64,000 nt of DNA from Pseudomonas sp. Bout1 (GTDB lineage: Bacteria > Pseudomonadota > Gammaproteobacteria > Pseudomonadales > Pseudomonadaceae): positions 1,751,001 through 1,815,000 of the forward strand of contig NZ_JAVIWK010000001.1 of NCBI RefSeq assembly GCF_034314165.1, read 5' to 3'. Both the position numbers and the translations under genes were made by a program. The notes under the pieces were generated by a model. The model saw only the letters and a program-made list of their open reading frames with translations. It had not been told where the DNA came from and ran no database searches. How positions within the stretch are numbered: the stretch's first letter is position 1; the number at the start of each line of letters is the position of its first letter. Below are positions 35,193 through 44,282 of this stretch, one piece after another.

Positions 35193-36491
35193 TTACATCA
35201 CTGCCTTTTCCGCCGGGGGCAAATGACTGGCCCCCAGCACCGCTGGCAACATCCCCGCCCGCAGGTCACCGCCACTCGGCTGCTGGTACAGGCTTAAGCC
35301 AAACTCCGGCAGCACCGCCAGCAGGTAATCGAAGATATCGCCCTGGATCCGCTCGTAGTCGGCCCATGCGGTGGTGCGGGTGAAGCAGTAGATCTCCAGC
35401 GGAATGCCCTGGGCCGTGGTCTGCATCTGCCGCACCATGCACGTCATGTTTGGCTGGATCTCTGGATGGCTTTTCAAATACGCCAACGCATACGCGCGAA
35501 AAGTGCCGATATTGGTCATGCGCCGACGGTTGGCGGACATCGCGGCGACGTTGCCCTGTGCTTCGTTCCAGGCCTGGAGTTCGGCCTTCTTGCGGCTCAT
35601 GTAGTCGGTCAGCAGGTGCACCTGGGAGAGTTTCAGCTCTTCGTCGTCGCGGATGAAGCGCACGCCGCTGGCGTCGATGTACAGGCTGCGCTTGATCCGC
35701 CGCCCGCCGGAGGCCTGCATGCCGCGCCAGTTCCTGAACGACTCGGACATCAGGCGCCAGGTGGGAATCGAGACGATGGTCTTGTCGAAGTTCTGCACTT
35801 TCACGGTGTGCAGGGTGATGTCCACCACGTCACCGTCGGCACCGACCTGGGGCATTTCGATCCAGTCGCCGACCCGCAGCATGTCGTTGCTGGTCAGTTG
35901 CACGCTGGCGACGAACGACAGCAGGGTGTCCTTGTACACCAACAGGATCACCGCCGACATCGCACCCAAGCCGGAGAGCAGTAGCAGCGGTGAGCGGTCG
36001 ATCAGCGTCGCGACGATGATGATCGCGCCAAACACGAACAACACCATCTTCGCCAACTGCACGTAGCCCTTGATCGAGCGGGTGCGGGCGTGTTCGGTAC
36101 GAGCGTAGATATCCAGCAAGGCGTTGAGCAGGGCGCTGATCGCCAGCACCATGAACAGAATGGTGAAGGCCAGGGCGACATTGCCGATGAACAGGGTGGC
36201 GGTCTTGCTCAGGCCCGGCACCAGGTACAGGCCGAACTGGATCACCAGTGATGGCGTCATCTGCGCCAGGCGGTGGAAGACTTTGTTGTGCCGCAGGTCG
36301 TTGAGCCAGTGCAGCGCGGGTTGCCGGCCCAGCAGTTTGACGGCATGAAGGATGAGGTACCGAGCCACTCGTCCGAGCAGCAATGCCACCACCAGCAACA
36401 CCACCAGTGTCAGGCTGGAATGCAGCAGCGGGTGTTCGTCGAGGGTGCCCCAAAGGTCTTGGACGTTGAGCCAGAGCTGTTTGATATCCAT
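35193..36491 (-). CDS. Mechanosensitive ion channel, YbdG-like
   Basis: This 432-residue MscS-superfamily protein has about five transmembrane helices before the pore region GLGAMSAVILLVYKDTLLSF, then the MscS beta domain with LRVGDWIEMP. Length and layout match the YbdG miniconductance type rather than MscS (about 285). The start at 36491 (MDIKQLWLN) is chosen from the family N-terminus; the SD is weak. It should release solutes on osmotic downshift. Confidence 0.9.
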   Translation of the reverse strand: MDIKQLWLNVQDLWGTLDEHPLLHSSLTLVVLLVVALLLGRVARYLILHAVKLLGRQPALHWLNDLRHNKVFHRLAQMTPSLVIQFGLYLVPGLSKTATLFIGNVALAFTILFMVLAISALLNALLDIYARTEHARTRSIKGYVQLAKMVLFVFGAIIIVATLIDRSPLLLLSGLGAMSAVILLVYKDTLLSFVASVQLTSNDMLRVGDWIEMPQVGADGDVVDITLHTVKVQNFDKTIVSIPTWRLMSESFRNWRGMQASGGRRIKRSLYIDASGVRFIRDDEELKLSQVHLLTDYMSRKKAELQAWNEAQGNVAAMSANRRRMTNIGTFRAYALAYLKSHPEIQPNMTCMVRQMQTTAQGIPLEIYCFTRTTAWADYERIQGDIFDYLLAVLPEFGLSLYQQPSGGDLRAGMLPAVLGASHLPPAEKAVM

Positions 36492-36684
36492 GGGTAAACG
36501 CGATTCTTCTGTAAGACGTGACGGGGCAATTAGAGCATTTAAGTAGGCCAAAGTTGTCCTTGTGGACAAATCCCCTGACAAAAAAGCGCCTGATTGACAC
36601 AGTTCGCGTAAAGAAACTCGGCCTCGGCGCCCGAAACCGTTACCCTATGCAGCTGTTTTTTTGTATTTCTTCGAGGTAGCACCC

Positions 36685-38031
36685 GTGTTTTCCCAATTCG
36701 CCCTGCACGAACGCCTGCTCAAAGCCGTGGCCGAGCTTAAATTTGTCGAGCCAACGCCTGTGCAAGCAGCGGCCATCCCGCTCGCGCTCGAAGGGCGTGA
36801 CCTGCGGGTGACGGCTCAAACCGGGAGTGGCAAAACCGCCGCTTTCGTCCTGCCGATTCTGAACCGCCTGATCGGCCCGGCCAAAGTCCGTGTGAGCATC
36901 AAGACCCTGATCCTGTTGCCGACCCGGGAGCTGGCCCAGCAGACCTTGAAGGAAGTGGAGCGCTTTTCGCAGTTCACCTTCATCAAGTCCGGCCTGATCA
37001 CCGGCGGTGAAGACTTCAAGGTCCAGGCCGCCATGCTGCGCAAAGTGCCGGATATCCTGATCGGTACCCCAGGCCGGATGATCGAGCAACTGAACGCCGG
37101 CAACCTGGACCTCAAGGAAGTTGAAGTGCTGGTGCTCGACGAAGCCGACCGCATGCTCGACATGGGCTTTGCCGACGATGTGCAGCGTTTGGTGCAAGAG
37201 TGTGTAAACCGCCAGCAGACCATGCTGTTCTCGGCCACCACCGGGGGTTCGACCCTGCGCGACATGGTCGCCAAGATCCTGAACAACCCGGAGCACCTGC
37301 AGGTCAACAACGTCAGCGACCTGAATTCGACCACGCGTCAGCAGATCATCACCGCTGACCATAACGTGCACAAAGAGCAGATCCTTAACTGGCTGCTGGC
37401 CAACGAGACCTACCAGAAGGCCATCGTGTTCACCAACACCCGCGCCATGGCCGACCGCATCTACGGTCGCCTGGTAGCCCAGGAGTACAAGGCGTTCGTC
37501 CTGCACGGTGAGAAAGACCAGAAGGACCGCAAGCTGGCCATCGACCGCCTCAAGCAAGGCGGCGTGAAGATCCTGGTCGCCACCGACGTTGCCGCCCGCG
37601 GCCTGGACGTGGATGGCCTGGACATGGTGATCAACTTCGACATGCCTCGCAGCGGTGACGAATACGTGCACCGTATCGGTCGTACCGGGCGTGCCGGCAA
37701 CGATGGCCTGGCGATCTCGCTGATCTGCCACGGCGACTGGAACCTGATGTCGAGCATCGAGCGCTACTTGAAGCAGTCGTTCGAGCGCCGCACCATCAAG
37801 GAAGTCAAAGGCACCTACGGCGGGCCGAAGAAAGTCAAGGCCTCGGGCAAGGCCGTTGGCGTGAAGAAGAAAAAGGTCGACGCCAAGGGCGAGAAGAAGA
37901 AAGCCGGCGCCAAGTCGCCGACCAAGCGCAAGATTGCCAACCGCCCGAAGACCGACAACCTGTCGCTGGTCAGCAAGGACGGCATGGCGCCTCTGAAGCG
38001 TCGCAAGCCGGAAGCACCCGCTGCCGAATAA
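36685..38031 (+). CDS. DEAD-box ATP-dependent RNA helicase
   Basis: This 448-residue helicase has the Q motif (FVEPTPVQAAAIPLAL), Walker A AQTGSGKTA, DEAD in LVLDEADRMLDMGF, motif III FSATT and motif VI HRIGRTGRAG, followed by a Lys-rich tail (about 70 residues) typical of RNA-binding extensions. The start is a GTG at 36685 with GAGG upstream. Class resembles SrmB/RhlE; I cannot fix the subgroup. It ends at a strong terminator. Confidence 0.92.
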   Translation: MFSQFALHERLLKAVAELKFVEPTPVQAAAIPLALEGRDLRVTAQTGSGKTAAFVLPILNRLIGPAKVRVSIKTLILLPTRELAQQTLKEVERFSQFTFIKSGLITGGEDFKVQAAMLRKVPDILIGTPGRMIEQLNAGNLDLKEVEVLVLDEADRMLDMGFADDVQRLVQECVNRQQTMLFSATTGGSTLRDMVAKILNNPEHLQVNNVSDLNSTTRQQIITADHNVHKEQILNWLLANETYQKAIVFTNTRAMADRIYGRLVAQEYKAFVLHGEKDQKDRKLAIDRLKQGGVKILVATDVAARGLDVDGLDMVINFDMPRSGDEYVHRIGRTGRAGNDGLAISLICHGDWNLMSSIERYLKQSFERRTIKEVKGTYGGPKKVKASGKAVGVKKKKVDAKGEKKKAGAKSPTKRKIANRPKTDNLSLVSKDGMAPLKRRKPEAPAAE

Positions 38032-38043
38032 GGCTTGAGCCAC

Positions 38044-38073
38044 AAAAAAACCGGACAATGTCCGGTTTTTTTT
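38044..38073. terminator. Bidirectional intrinsic terminator
   Basis: CCGGAC and GTCCGG pair around AAT, flanked by seven A and eight T residues. It serves the convergent helicase and small periplasmic protein genes. Confidence 0.92.
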
Positions 38074-38076
38074 GCC

Positions 38077-38352
38077 TCAGTTTTTGGCTTTGGCGCCAGC
38101 CTCGTCCATTTCCTTGAGGCGCTGGTCGATCAGTTGGCACTTGTCGGGCAGGTCGGCGCTGGCGGTTTCCAGCTTCATGTTCTGCAACTCTTCATTGATC
38201 TTCTTGGCCTTCTGCGGGTTCTGTTGGGTGAGCTTGGTGACTTCCTTGGCCAATTGCTCACGCTTGGCGGTGGCTTCTTCCAGCGTGCAGGCCCAGGCGG
38301 GCAGGGCGGTGAGCAACGTGGCAGCGACGGCCATATTCAGCAGGGTTTTCAT
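38077..38352 (-). CDS. Small periplasmic protein of unknown function
   Basis: This 91-residue protein has a signal peptide (MKTLLNMAVAATLLTALPAWA) and a charged helical mature part likely to form a coiled coil, with two Cys (first mature residues and LPDKCQLI). The ATG at 38352 has GGAGG upstream; the longer frame is not coding. I do not recognise a family. Confidence 0.82.
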   Translation of the reverse strand: MKTLLNMAVAATLLTALPAWACTLEEATAKREQLAKEVTKLTQQNPQKAKKINEELQNMKLETASADLPDKCQLIDQRLKEMDEAGAKAKN

Positions 38353-38507
38353 TGTTGGGACCTCCATGGCGGTGATATTCGGTTGAGGGCCGGCAACCTT
38401 GAAAAGTTCAGCGAAATTGCGCCTGTCCGCTAGGCTGAACGGACGATGGGTCCGGCATGTCACACCTTTGAAGGGCCTATTTTCGTGTGCCTTCTGGAGG
38501 AATCAGG

Positions 38508-38900
38508 ATGACGACTTACAATTGGGATCTACTCGAACGCCTGCTGCATGAAGTACAAAACAGCGCCGGTCACAGCTTTACGCCACGCCCCTATGCGGAG
38601 CAGGAAGCGGCCGCCAAGGCCGCGAACGGTGAAGAGGTGGGTAACCTGGATGAGTTGAAAGTGACGGCCACCGAGTACGAAAAGCTCCTGCTGGACCGTG
38701 GTTTTATTGAGTCCCGCCCGGAGGATGAAGGCGGAAACGGTGAGAACTTCATCTTGACGCAGCGCGGCTCACAGCTCTTGAGCCTGATCGACAGCTGTAT
38801 CCCCGGCAATAATCACCCACGTGAGGTACTGGACCAGCAAGCGGATGCGCTGGATCCGGCGACGTTCGATGAAGTGGCCTCAAAAGCCCAAATTGCCTGA
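38508..38900 (+). CDS. DUF2513-like winged-helix protein
   Basis: This 130-residue soluble protein starts MTTYNWDLLERLLHEVQN and carries a helix-rich region with EYEKLLLDRGFIES and a wing-like FILTQRGSQLLSLI. The layout resembles DUF2513 winged-helix proteins, often annotated as regulators. SD GGAGG precedes the ATG. It ends 3 bases from the convergent lipoprotein gene. The DNA-binding role is inference. Confidence 0.72.
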   Translation: MTTYNWDLLERLLHEVQNSAGHSFTPRPYAEQEAAAKAANGEEVGNLDELKVTATEYEKLLLDRGFIESRPEDEGGNGENFILTQRGSQLLSLIDSCIPGNNHPREVLDQQADALDPATFDEVASKAQIA

Positions 38901-38903
38901 CGA

Positions 38904-39770
38904 TTACGGGGTGCCGGCCTTCAGGCATTTAAGTGCTTTGAAGTCGCTGCGCACCTTGTCGATCTTTTGGGTCAGCTTCTGGCGCTGCTGCACGGTGCTT
39001 TCGGCCATCAGGTCGACAATCAGGCTGCGGGCTGCGGTTTCTGTCTGGGCGTAAGCCTGGCGATATTCCGGGGTCCACAGGCTTTCGCGGTCCACCAGCA
39101 GTTGCTCGATCTTCTTGGGGAAGTCGCCGCTGTGGCGATCTTTGACCGCCGCGATAAACTGCGCCTGCCAATGGGCGCGGTTGCCGATCCATTGTTGGTT
39201 CTGCTCGCCCAGGGCGATTGACCAGGCGGTGACACGATTCTGCTGGCTGGCACTTAATGGCCCCAACCATGCGTCCAGCCGCTTGTTCATGCGCTCGGCA
39301 CGTTCCTTGATCTGCTGTTCCAGGGGCGGCTTGAGGTATTCGTCCTGGCGCTTGCGCAGGTCTTTGGCTAAGGCTTGCTCCATTTCCTGCACTTGTTGAT
39401 CGTCGAGCCCCTGCAATAATTCGATGGCGGATGGCGTGATTGCGCGGGCGCTCTCGGCAATGGCTTGCTTGGCCTCAGCGGTACGGGTTTGCAGGGCGGC
39501 GTCGGTCACCTGATTGTTGTCGACCATCTGTTGCAGGCGGTCGAGCCAATCCAGGTAGCCCGGCAATTGCGTGGTGCAATGCCAGGCCAGGTGTTCCTTG
39601 AGTGTGTCGTTGAACCAGCTCTTTTGCCCGGCGTTCATGTCCAGGTAGTCGCTGAGGGTCCAGGGGATGATCACATCCAGGTTGCGATAGGCCAGGCCCA
39701 CCCGATTGCAGCCCGCAAGCACCAGGCTGAACATCAGCAACACCACCAATAATTTTAACCGACGCAGCAT
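38904..39770 (-). CDS. DUF6279-type lipoprotein
   Basis: This 288-residue protein has a lipoprotein signal peptide with lipobox LVLAGC (Cys about residue 20) and a helical mature domain (WTLSDYLDMNAGQKSWF and later repeats of charged helices). The start at 39770 is the only one that gives the signal peptide. The family is conserved in pseudomonads and uncharacterised; membrane location is known only from the lipobox. Confidence 0.82.
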   Translation of the reverse strand: MLRRLKLLVVLLMFSLVLAGCNRVGLAYRNLDVIIPWTLSDYLDMNAGQKSWFNDTLKEHLAWHCTTQLPGYLDWLDRLQQMVDNNQVTDAALQTRTAEAKQAIAESARAITPSAIELLQGLDDQQVQEMEQALAKDLRKRQDEYLKPPLEQQIKERAERMNKRLDAWLGPLSASQQNRVTAWSIALGEQNQQWIGNRAHWQAQFIAAVKDRHSGDFPKKIEQLLVDRESLWTPEYRQAYAQTETAARSLIVDLMAESTVQQRQKLTQKIDKVRSDFKALKCLKAGTP

Positions 39771-39836
39771 GGGCGAGTCCTTGCGCAGATGAGGGTATGG
39801 CATCTGAACCCGTCAGGGCGACGACAGTTCAGCTCA

Positions 39837-40562
39837 TCAATAAAATGCTCGCTCTGCCTTCAAGGTCAATAGTCCGTCGCATTGCGAGTTGTGTCCGGAA
39901 TAAGCCGAACAATCGCCGCCGCTGAGGCTGGAATCGCTGTAGATCAGGTTCAGGTCAACGCCCATCCACGGCCGGGAGAATTGCACCGACCAGTCGCTGA
40001 AACTGCGGATGGAGCCGCCATCGGCCACCGACACCGGAGCGCCCAACTGGTGGGTGGTGTATTTCATGCTGACGCCGATGCCGAAAGGCTTGGTGCCGCC
40101 GAGGTCGGCAAACAGGGTGCTGTCCTGGCGGTCCGGGTCGTTGCTGAAGGAGGCGCCGAAGCGGTTGCCCAGCAAGGTCAGGCCGCCGTAGAACTCCTGG
40201 CTGTCGAGTGGGCTCAACTTGGGATAGCTGTAGTGAATCATCCCCAGTTCATAACCCAGGGTCTGGTCAAAGGGATGCTTGAAGCCCAGGTAGGAATCAA
40301 CTTCCAGGTTGCTTGTAGGGGAAATCCCCATGCTTGGTGAGAATTGGCCAAGGTACAGGCCGCTGCCGTGGCTCAGGTCCAGGCCGCCATGGAACGAGTC
40401 GCTCCCGGGCGCAGTGGGCTTTACCAAACCTTGGGCCATGCTGCGGCTGGGCGTTGTGCCCAATTTGAGGTCGAAATCACCCAGTTCACGCTGGAAAACC
40501 TGCGCTTCGGCAAGGGGGCTGGCTAACAGGGCACAGGCCAGGAAAATGCAGGATTTGAGCAT
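39837..40562 (-). CDS. TorF-family putative porin
   Basis: This 241-residue protein has a signal peptide (MLKSCIFLACALLASPLAEA) and a beta-rich mature part with alternating aromatic and small residues (YELGMIHYSYPKL, WSVQFSRPWMGVDLNLIY) ending in a Tyr, as outer-membrane barrels do. It matches the TorF/TIGR02001-type small porin class. Two Cys lie near the C-terminus. No operon partner is evident. Confidence 0.75.
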   Translation of the reverse strand: MLKSCIFLACALLASPLAEAQVFQRELGDFDLKLGTTPSRSMAQGLVKPTAPGSDSFHGGLDLSHGSGLYLGQFSPSMGISPTSNLEVDSYLGFKHPFDQTLGYELGMIHYSYPKLSPLDSQEFYGGLTLLGNRFGASFSNDPDRQDSTLFADLGGTKPFGIGVSMKYTTHQLGAPVSVADGGSIRSFSDWSVQFSRPWMGVDLNLIYSDSSLSGGDCSAYSGHNSQCDGLLTLKAERAFY

Positions 40563-40769
40563 GCTTCACTCCATGAAAAGCGAGGAGCAGTAACGGGAAA
40601 TATCAGGCAAATGCCCGATCTAGACGTGTGCAAGCATACCGGCGATGGTTCGCAGATAACGCCCGTTCGTCGCTTGGTGTAAAAAGGGGTGTATCAGGAG
40701 GGTGCTGCGGGCTCTAGTCCTAGCGCCTTGAAAGGCAAAGCGCATAGGGACCAGGTGGAATGCGCAATA

Positions 40770-40949
40770 TTACTTTTTACCCAGGGTGATCTGCTTGGAC
40801 GGGCCGAAAGTCTGGCCGCTTACGCCTTTGGCGATCTGCTGGATTTCGCCGCCCTGCTTGAGGAATGCAGCAATTTGGCTGTTGATCGATTCGCTGGTTT
40901 CAACGGCGGGAGCTGGCTTTGCTTTGCTGTTGGATGCTTTTACGCGCAT
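40770..40949 (-). CDS. Small conserved-looking protein of unknown function (59 aa)
   Basis: This 59-residue protein starts MRVKASNSKAKPAPAVE and has a helical second half (SINSQIAAFLKQGGEIQQIAKG) and a Lys-rich end. The ATG at 40949 is the best start; an upstream ATG (MAKLIFYRL) has no SD. The tail LGKK is basic, suggesting nucleic-acid contact, but nothing proves this. Confidence 0.6.
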   Translation of the reverse strand: MRVKASNSKAKPAPAVETSESINSQIAAFLKQGGEIQQIAKGVSGQTFGPSKQITLGKK

Positions 40950-41272
40950 GGCGGCCACTAACCTGTAGAAAATTAACTTGGCCATGCATCGTACATGAAA
41001 TGCTTGACAATTGCTTGGCAAATATCCCCCTGAAATATACGGCGGGTTTATGAATTGCCCGCGATTAATCAGTGAAATACCCACCTAACTCGCTGTTTTA
41101 ACTCGAAACCCTCGGGAAAATATGCCGTGGGCGCTGGCAGGATTCAGGCTGATCATCTGACGAGCGGGGCGGTGACTGGCAAACCCACGATTTTTCAGGC
41201 CCGTGCGCCGGTACACGGGACCGCCGCCGTCAACTCGGGTAGAATGCCGCCCACGCAATGAGGGTATTGGAA
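40950..41272. other. Gap between the small gene and the CvfB-like gene
   Basis: These 323 bases separate divergent genes. TAGAAT near 41239-41244 could be a -10 box reading toward the CvfB-like gene, without a clear -35. TTGTCA-like sequences on the minus strand near 41005 could serve the small gene. No ORF or repeat was seen. Confidence 0.4.
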
Positions 41273-42109
41273 ATGGCTTTAGTCGGGCGCTACAACAGCT
41301 TGCAAGTGGTTAAACACACTAACTTTGGTTTGTACCTGGACGGTGATCAAGAGGGTGAAATCCTTTTGCCCAATCGTTATATCCCCAAGGATATTCCCAG
41401 TGAAGATGAAGACTGGCTCAACGTTTTTATTTATCTGGACAGCGATGACAAACTGATCGCCACCACCGAAAAACCAAAAGTACAGGTGGGTGATTTTGCC
41501 AGTCTGAAAGTGGTTGAAGTCAACAGCATTGGTGTATTCCTGGACTGGGGCCTGCCCAAGGATTTGCTGCTGCCTTACTCCGAAGAAAAGCGCCAGATGA
41601 CCGCCGGTGAATATTGCGTGGTGCACGTCTACCTCGACAAACACACCAAGCGCATCACCGCCACCGCACGCCTTGACCGTTACCTGGACAAGACCCCGGC
41701 CACCTACAAGGTTGGCCAGGAAGTTGACTTGCTGGTGGCCGAAGCCACCGACATGGGCTTCAAGGCGATTATCAACAACAAGCACTGGGGCCTGATCCAC
41801 AAGAACGAAGTGTTCAAGTTCCTGCGCCCGGGCAAGGAAGAGAAAGGCTTCATCAAGGAAATCCGCGCCGACGGCAATATCAGCCTCAGCCTGCAGCCGG
41901 TGGGTGAAGAAGCAGCCTCCAGCCTGAACTCGAAGATCCTCGCCAAGTTGCGCGACAACAACGGCACCTTGCCGGTCAGTGATAAAAGCGACCCGGCGCT
42001 GATCAGCAGTTTGTTCGGCGTGAGCAAAGGCAACTTCAAGAAGGCCATCGGCGCCCTCTACAAGCAAGGTCACATTGTGATTCACGCGGATCGCATTGAA
42101 CTAAGCTGA
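41273..42109 (+). CDS. S1-domain RNA-binding protein, CvfB/YitL family
   Basis: This 278-residue protein has three S1-like OB domains in tandem (segments FGLYLDGDQEGEILLP, GVFLDWGLPKDLLLPY and MGFKAIINNKHWGLIH) and a C-terminal winged-helix (LFGVSKGNFKKAIGALYKQG). That is the CvfB/YitL layout, described as RNA-binding virulence regulators in Gram-positives. The start at 41273 (MALVGRYNSLQ) is the family N-terminus. The bacterial target here is unknown. Confidence 0.88.
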   Translation: MALVGRYNSLQVVKHTNFGLYLDGDQEGEILLPNRYIPKDIPSEDEDWLNVFIYLDSDDKLIATTEKPKVQVGDFASLKVVEVNSIGVFLDWGLPKDLLLPYSEEKRQMTAGEYCVVHVYLDKHTKRITATARLDRYLDKTPATYKVGQEVDLLVAEATDMGFKAIINNKHWGLIHKNEVFKFLRPGKEEKGFIKEIRADGNISLSLQPVGEEAASSLNSKILAKLRDNNGTLPVSDKSDPALISSLFGVSKGNFKKAIGALYKQGHIVIHADRIELS

Positions 42110-42125
42110 TCGCGGTTTGCTCTTC

Positions 42126-42208
42126 TGTAGGAGCCGGCTTGCCGGCGATGAGGCCCACCAGCCTTGCGGTGATTAACTAACGCCATCGCTGGCGAGCCAG
42201 CTCCTACA
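42126..42208. repeat. REPIN-like inverted repeat
   Basis: TGTAGGAGCCGGCTTGCCGGCGATG faces CATCGCTGGCGAGCCAGCTCCTACA at 42184-42208. It lies between the CvfB-like and DUF2177 genes. Confidence 0.85.
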
Positions 42209-42220
42209 AGGATCAAGCGA

Positions 42221-42628
42221 ATGTCCAGGAAGAACCTGTCTGCCTACCTCGGCACTTTGCTTGCCTTTCTGATCCTGGACGGCCTGTGGCTCGGCGTACT
42301 CATGGGCCCGACCTACAAAGCGCTGCTCGGCCCGCTGATGCTTGATCAGCCGCGCCTGTTTCCGGCCGTGGCGTTCTATCTCCTCTATGTCTTCGGTTGC
42401 GTGGTGTTCGTCGTGCTTCCCGCGTTAACGAACGGCGGCTGGCCACGTGCCGCGCGGCTTGGCGCATTATTGGGCCTGGTGGCTTACGGCACGTATGACC
42501 TGAGCAATTGGGCGACGTTGCAGGGCTGGTCCGCCGGATTGGCGGTCATGGACATCGCTTGGGGTACCTTCCTGAGCGCGGTTTGCTGCACCGTGGGCTA
42601 TCAATGTGCACGCAGGGTGCACAATTGA
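42221..42628 (+). CDS. DUF2177 membrane protein
   Basis: This 135-residue protein has about four transmembrane helices and the DUF2177 pattern: LILDGLWLGVLMGPTYK early, AYGTYDLSNWATL and VMDIAWGTFLSAV late, with conserved Asp in helices 1, 3 and 4. Function of the family is unknown. The REPIN-like repeat ends just before it, and ATG follows AAGGA. Its stop codon lies inside a dyad at 42617-42636. Confidence 0.88.
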   Translation: MSRKNLSAYLGTLLAFLILDGLWLGVLMGPTYKALLGPLMLDQPRLFPAVAFYLLYVFGCVVFVVLPALTNGGWPRAARLGALLGLVAYGTYDLSNWATLQGWSAGLAVMDIAWGTFLSAVCCTVGYQCARRVHN

Positions 42629-42636
42629 TTGTGTAC
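42617..42636. promoter_or_regulatory. Imperfect 20-bp dyad at the DUF2177 end, upstream of NCS1
   Basis: GTGCACAAT and ATTGTGTAC pair with one mismatch around TG. It covers the DUF2177 stop codon and precedes the NCS1 permease gene by about 200 bases. A second GTATAC-centred site is near 42764. GntR-type regulators use sites of this look, but none is encoded beside it. Confidence 0.35.
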
Positions 42637-42839
42637 AGGATTGAACTGCACCATCCCTGAGCGAACCTGGATTACGCCCCTCACGCAGGGTGATGCTCGC
42701 AACCCCTGTTCCAGAGGGATTGTGCCGAGTTTCCTGCCATTGGCACGCATTCTGCTCATCAACTCGTATACAAACCATGCCGCCTCCCGTACGCACTCCC
42801 GTCGCGGGTGGCAGTCCGGTATTTACGAGGAGCCCTGCG

Positions 42840-44282
42840 ATGTCCGAACAATTGCCCAAAGGCTACAGCCCGCGCCTGTATAACCAGGACTTGGGCCCGC
42901 TGCCGCAAAAATGGAACTGGTACAACATCTTCGCCTTTTGGATGAGTGACGTGCACAGCGTCGGCGGATACGTATTCGCCGCCAGCCTGTTTGCCCTCGG
43001 GTTGGCCAGCTGGCAGGTGTTGATCGCCCTGCTCGCCGGGATCTGCATTGTGCAATTGATCGCCAACCTGGTGGCCAAGCCGAGCCAACAAGCAGCGGTG
43101 CCTTATCCCGTGATCTGCCGGTTGGCGTTTGGCGTCTTCGGGGCGAATATCCCTGCGGTGATTCGCGGCTTGATCGCGGTGGCTTGGTACGGGATTCAGA
43201 CGTACCTGGCGTCCAGCGCATTGATCATTGTGGTGCTGCGCTTTTTCCCTCAGATGGCGGTCTATGCAGAACCGCATTTTGCTGGCCTTTCTTACTTGGG
43301 CTGGTTCGGTTTCCTCAGCCTGTGGACGCTCCAGGCGCTGGTGTTCTGGACCGGCATGGAGTCCATCCGTCGTTTTATCGATTGGGCGGGCCCGATTGTC
43401 TACGCGGTGATGTTCGCCCTGGCAGGCTGGATCGTCTGGAAGGCGGGTTGGGCCAATATCAACTTCACCCTGGCGGAAAAGTCCCTGTCCGGTTGGCAGG
43501 CCTTCGGCCAAATCATCGTGGCGACGGCCTTGGTGGTGTCGTACTTTTCGGGGCCTACCTTGAATTTTGGTGATTTCAGCCGGTACTGCCGCACGATGAA
43601 GGACGTGCGTCGCGGAAACTTCTGGGGCTTGCCGGTCAATTTCCTGGCGTTCTCCCTGGTCACCGTGGTGATCGTCTCGGGGACCTTGCCGGTGTTTGGC
43701 GAAATGCTCCACGACCCGATCGCCACCGTCTCACGTATCGACAACAACATGGCCGTGCTGCTCGGGGCATTCGCGTTTGTCACGGCGACCATCGGCATCA
43801 ATATCGTCGCCAACTTCGTTTCGCCGGCATTTGATTTTGCCAACGTGGCACCGAGCAAAATCAGCTGGCGCGCCGGCGGCATGATCGCTGCGGTGGCCTC
43901 GGTCTTCATCACTCCGTGGAACCTGTTCAACAACCCGCTGATGATCCACTACACCCTCGACATCCTCGCGGCGTTTATCGGGCCGCTGTTCGGGATTTTG
44001 CTGGTGGATTTCTACCTGATCAAAAAGCAGAAGATCGATGTGGATGCACTGTTCGATGACAGCCCGAGCGGTCGCTACTACTTTGACGGCGGCGTGAACT
44101 GGACGGCGGTCAAGGCGCTGGTGCCCGCGACGCTGGTGGGCGTCGCGATCACCTTCACCCCGGCGCTGCAGGGCATGGCCAACTTCGCCTGGTTTACCGG
44201 CTGCTTCCTGGGTGGGCTGTTTTTCCTGGTGTTGGCGCGGCGTGAACGGGTTCGCGCACCTGCGCCGATGGTTGTCGGCTGA
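42840..44282 (+). CDS. NCS1-family nucleobase permease
   Basis: This 480-residue transporter has about twelve helices and NCS1 hallmarks: LPQKWNWYNIFAFWMSDVHS at the N-terminus and IDWAGPIVYAVMFALAG mid-protein. Family members import uracil, cytosine, allantoin or hydantoins with a cation. The ATG at 42840 has GAGGAG upstream; the longer frame is not conserved. Its 3' end overlaps the convergent MFS gene by 89 bases. Confidence 0.9.
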   Translation: MSEQLPKGYSPRLYNQDLGPLPQKWNWYNIFAFWMSDVHSVGGYVFAASLFALGLASWQVLIALLAGICIVQLIANLVAKPSQQAAVPYPVICRLAFGVFGANIPAVIRGLIAVAWYGIQTYLASSALIIVVLRFFPQMAVYAEPHFAGLSYLGWFGFLSLWTLQALVFWTGMESIRRFIDWAGPIVYAVMFALAGWIVWKAGWANINFTLAEKSLSGWQAFGQIIVATALVVSYFSGPTLNFGDFSRYCRTMKDVRRGNFWGLPVNFLAFSLVTVVIVSGTLPVFGEMLHDPIATVSRIDNNMAVLLGAFAFVTATIGINIVANFVSPAFDFANVAPSKISWRAGGMIAAVASVFITPWNLFNNPLMIHYTLDILAAFIGPLFGILLVDFYLIKKQKIDVDALFDDSPSGRYYFDGGVNWTAVKALVPATLVGVAITFTPALQGMANFAWFTGCFLGGLFFLVLARRERVRAPAPMVVG

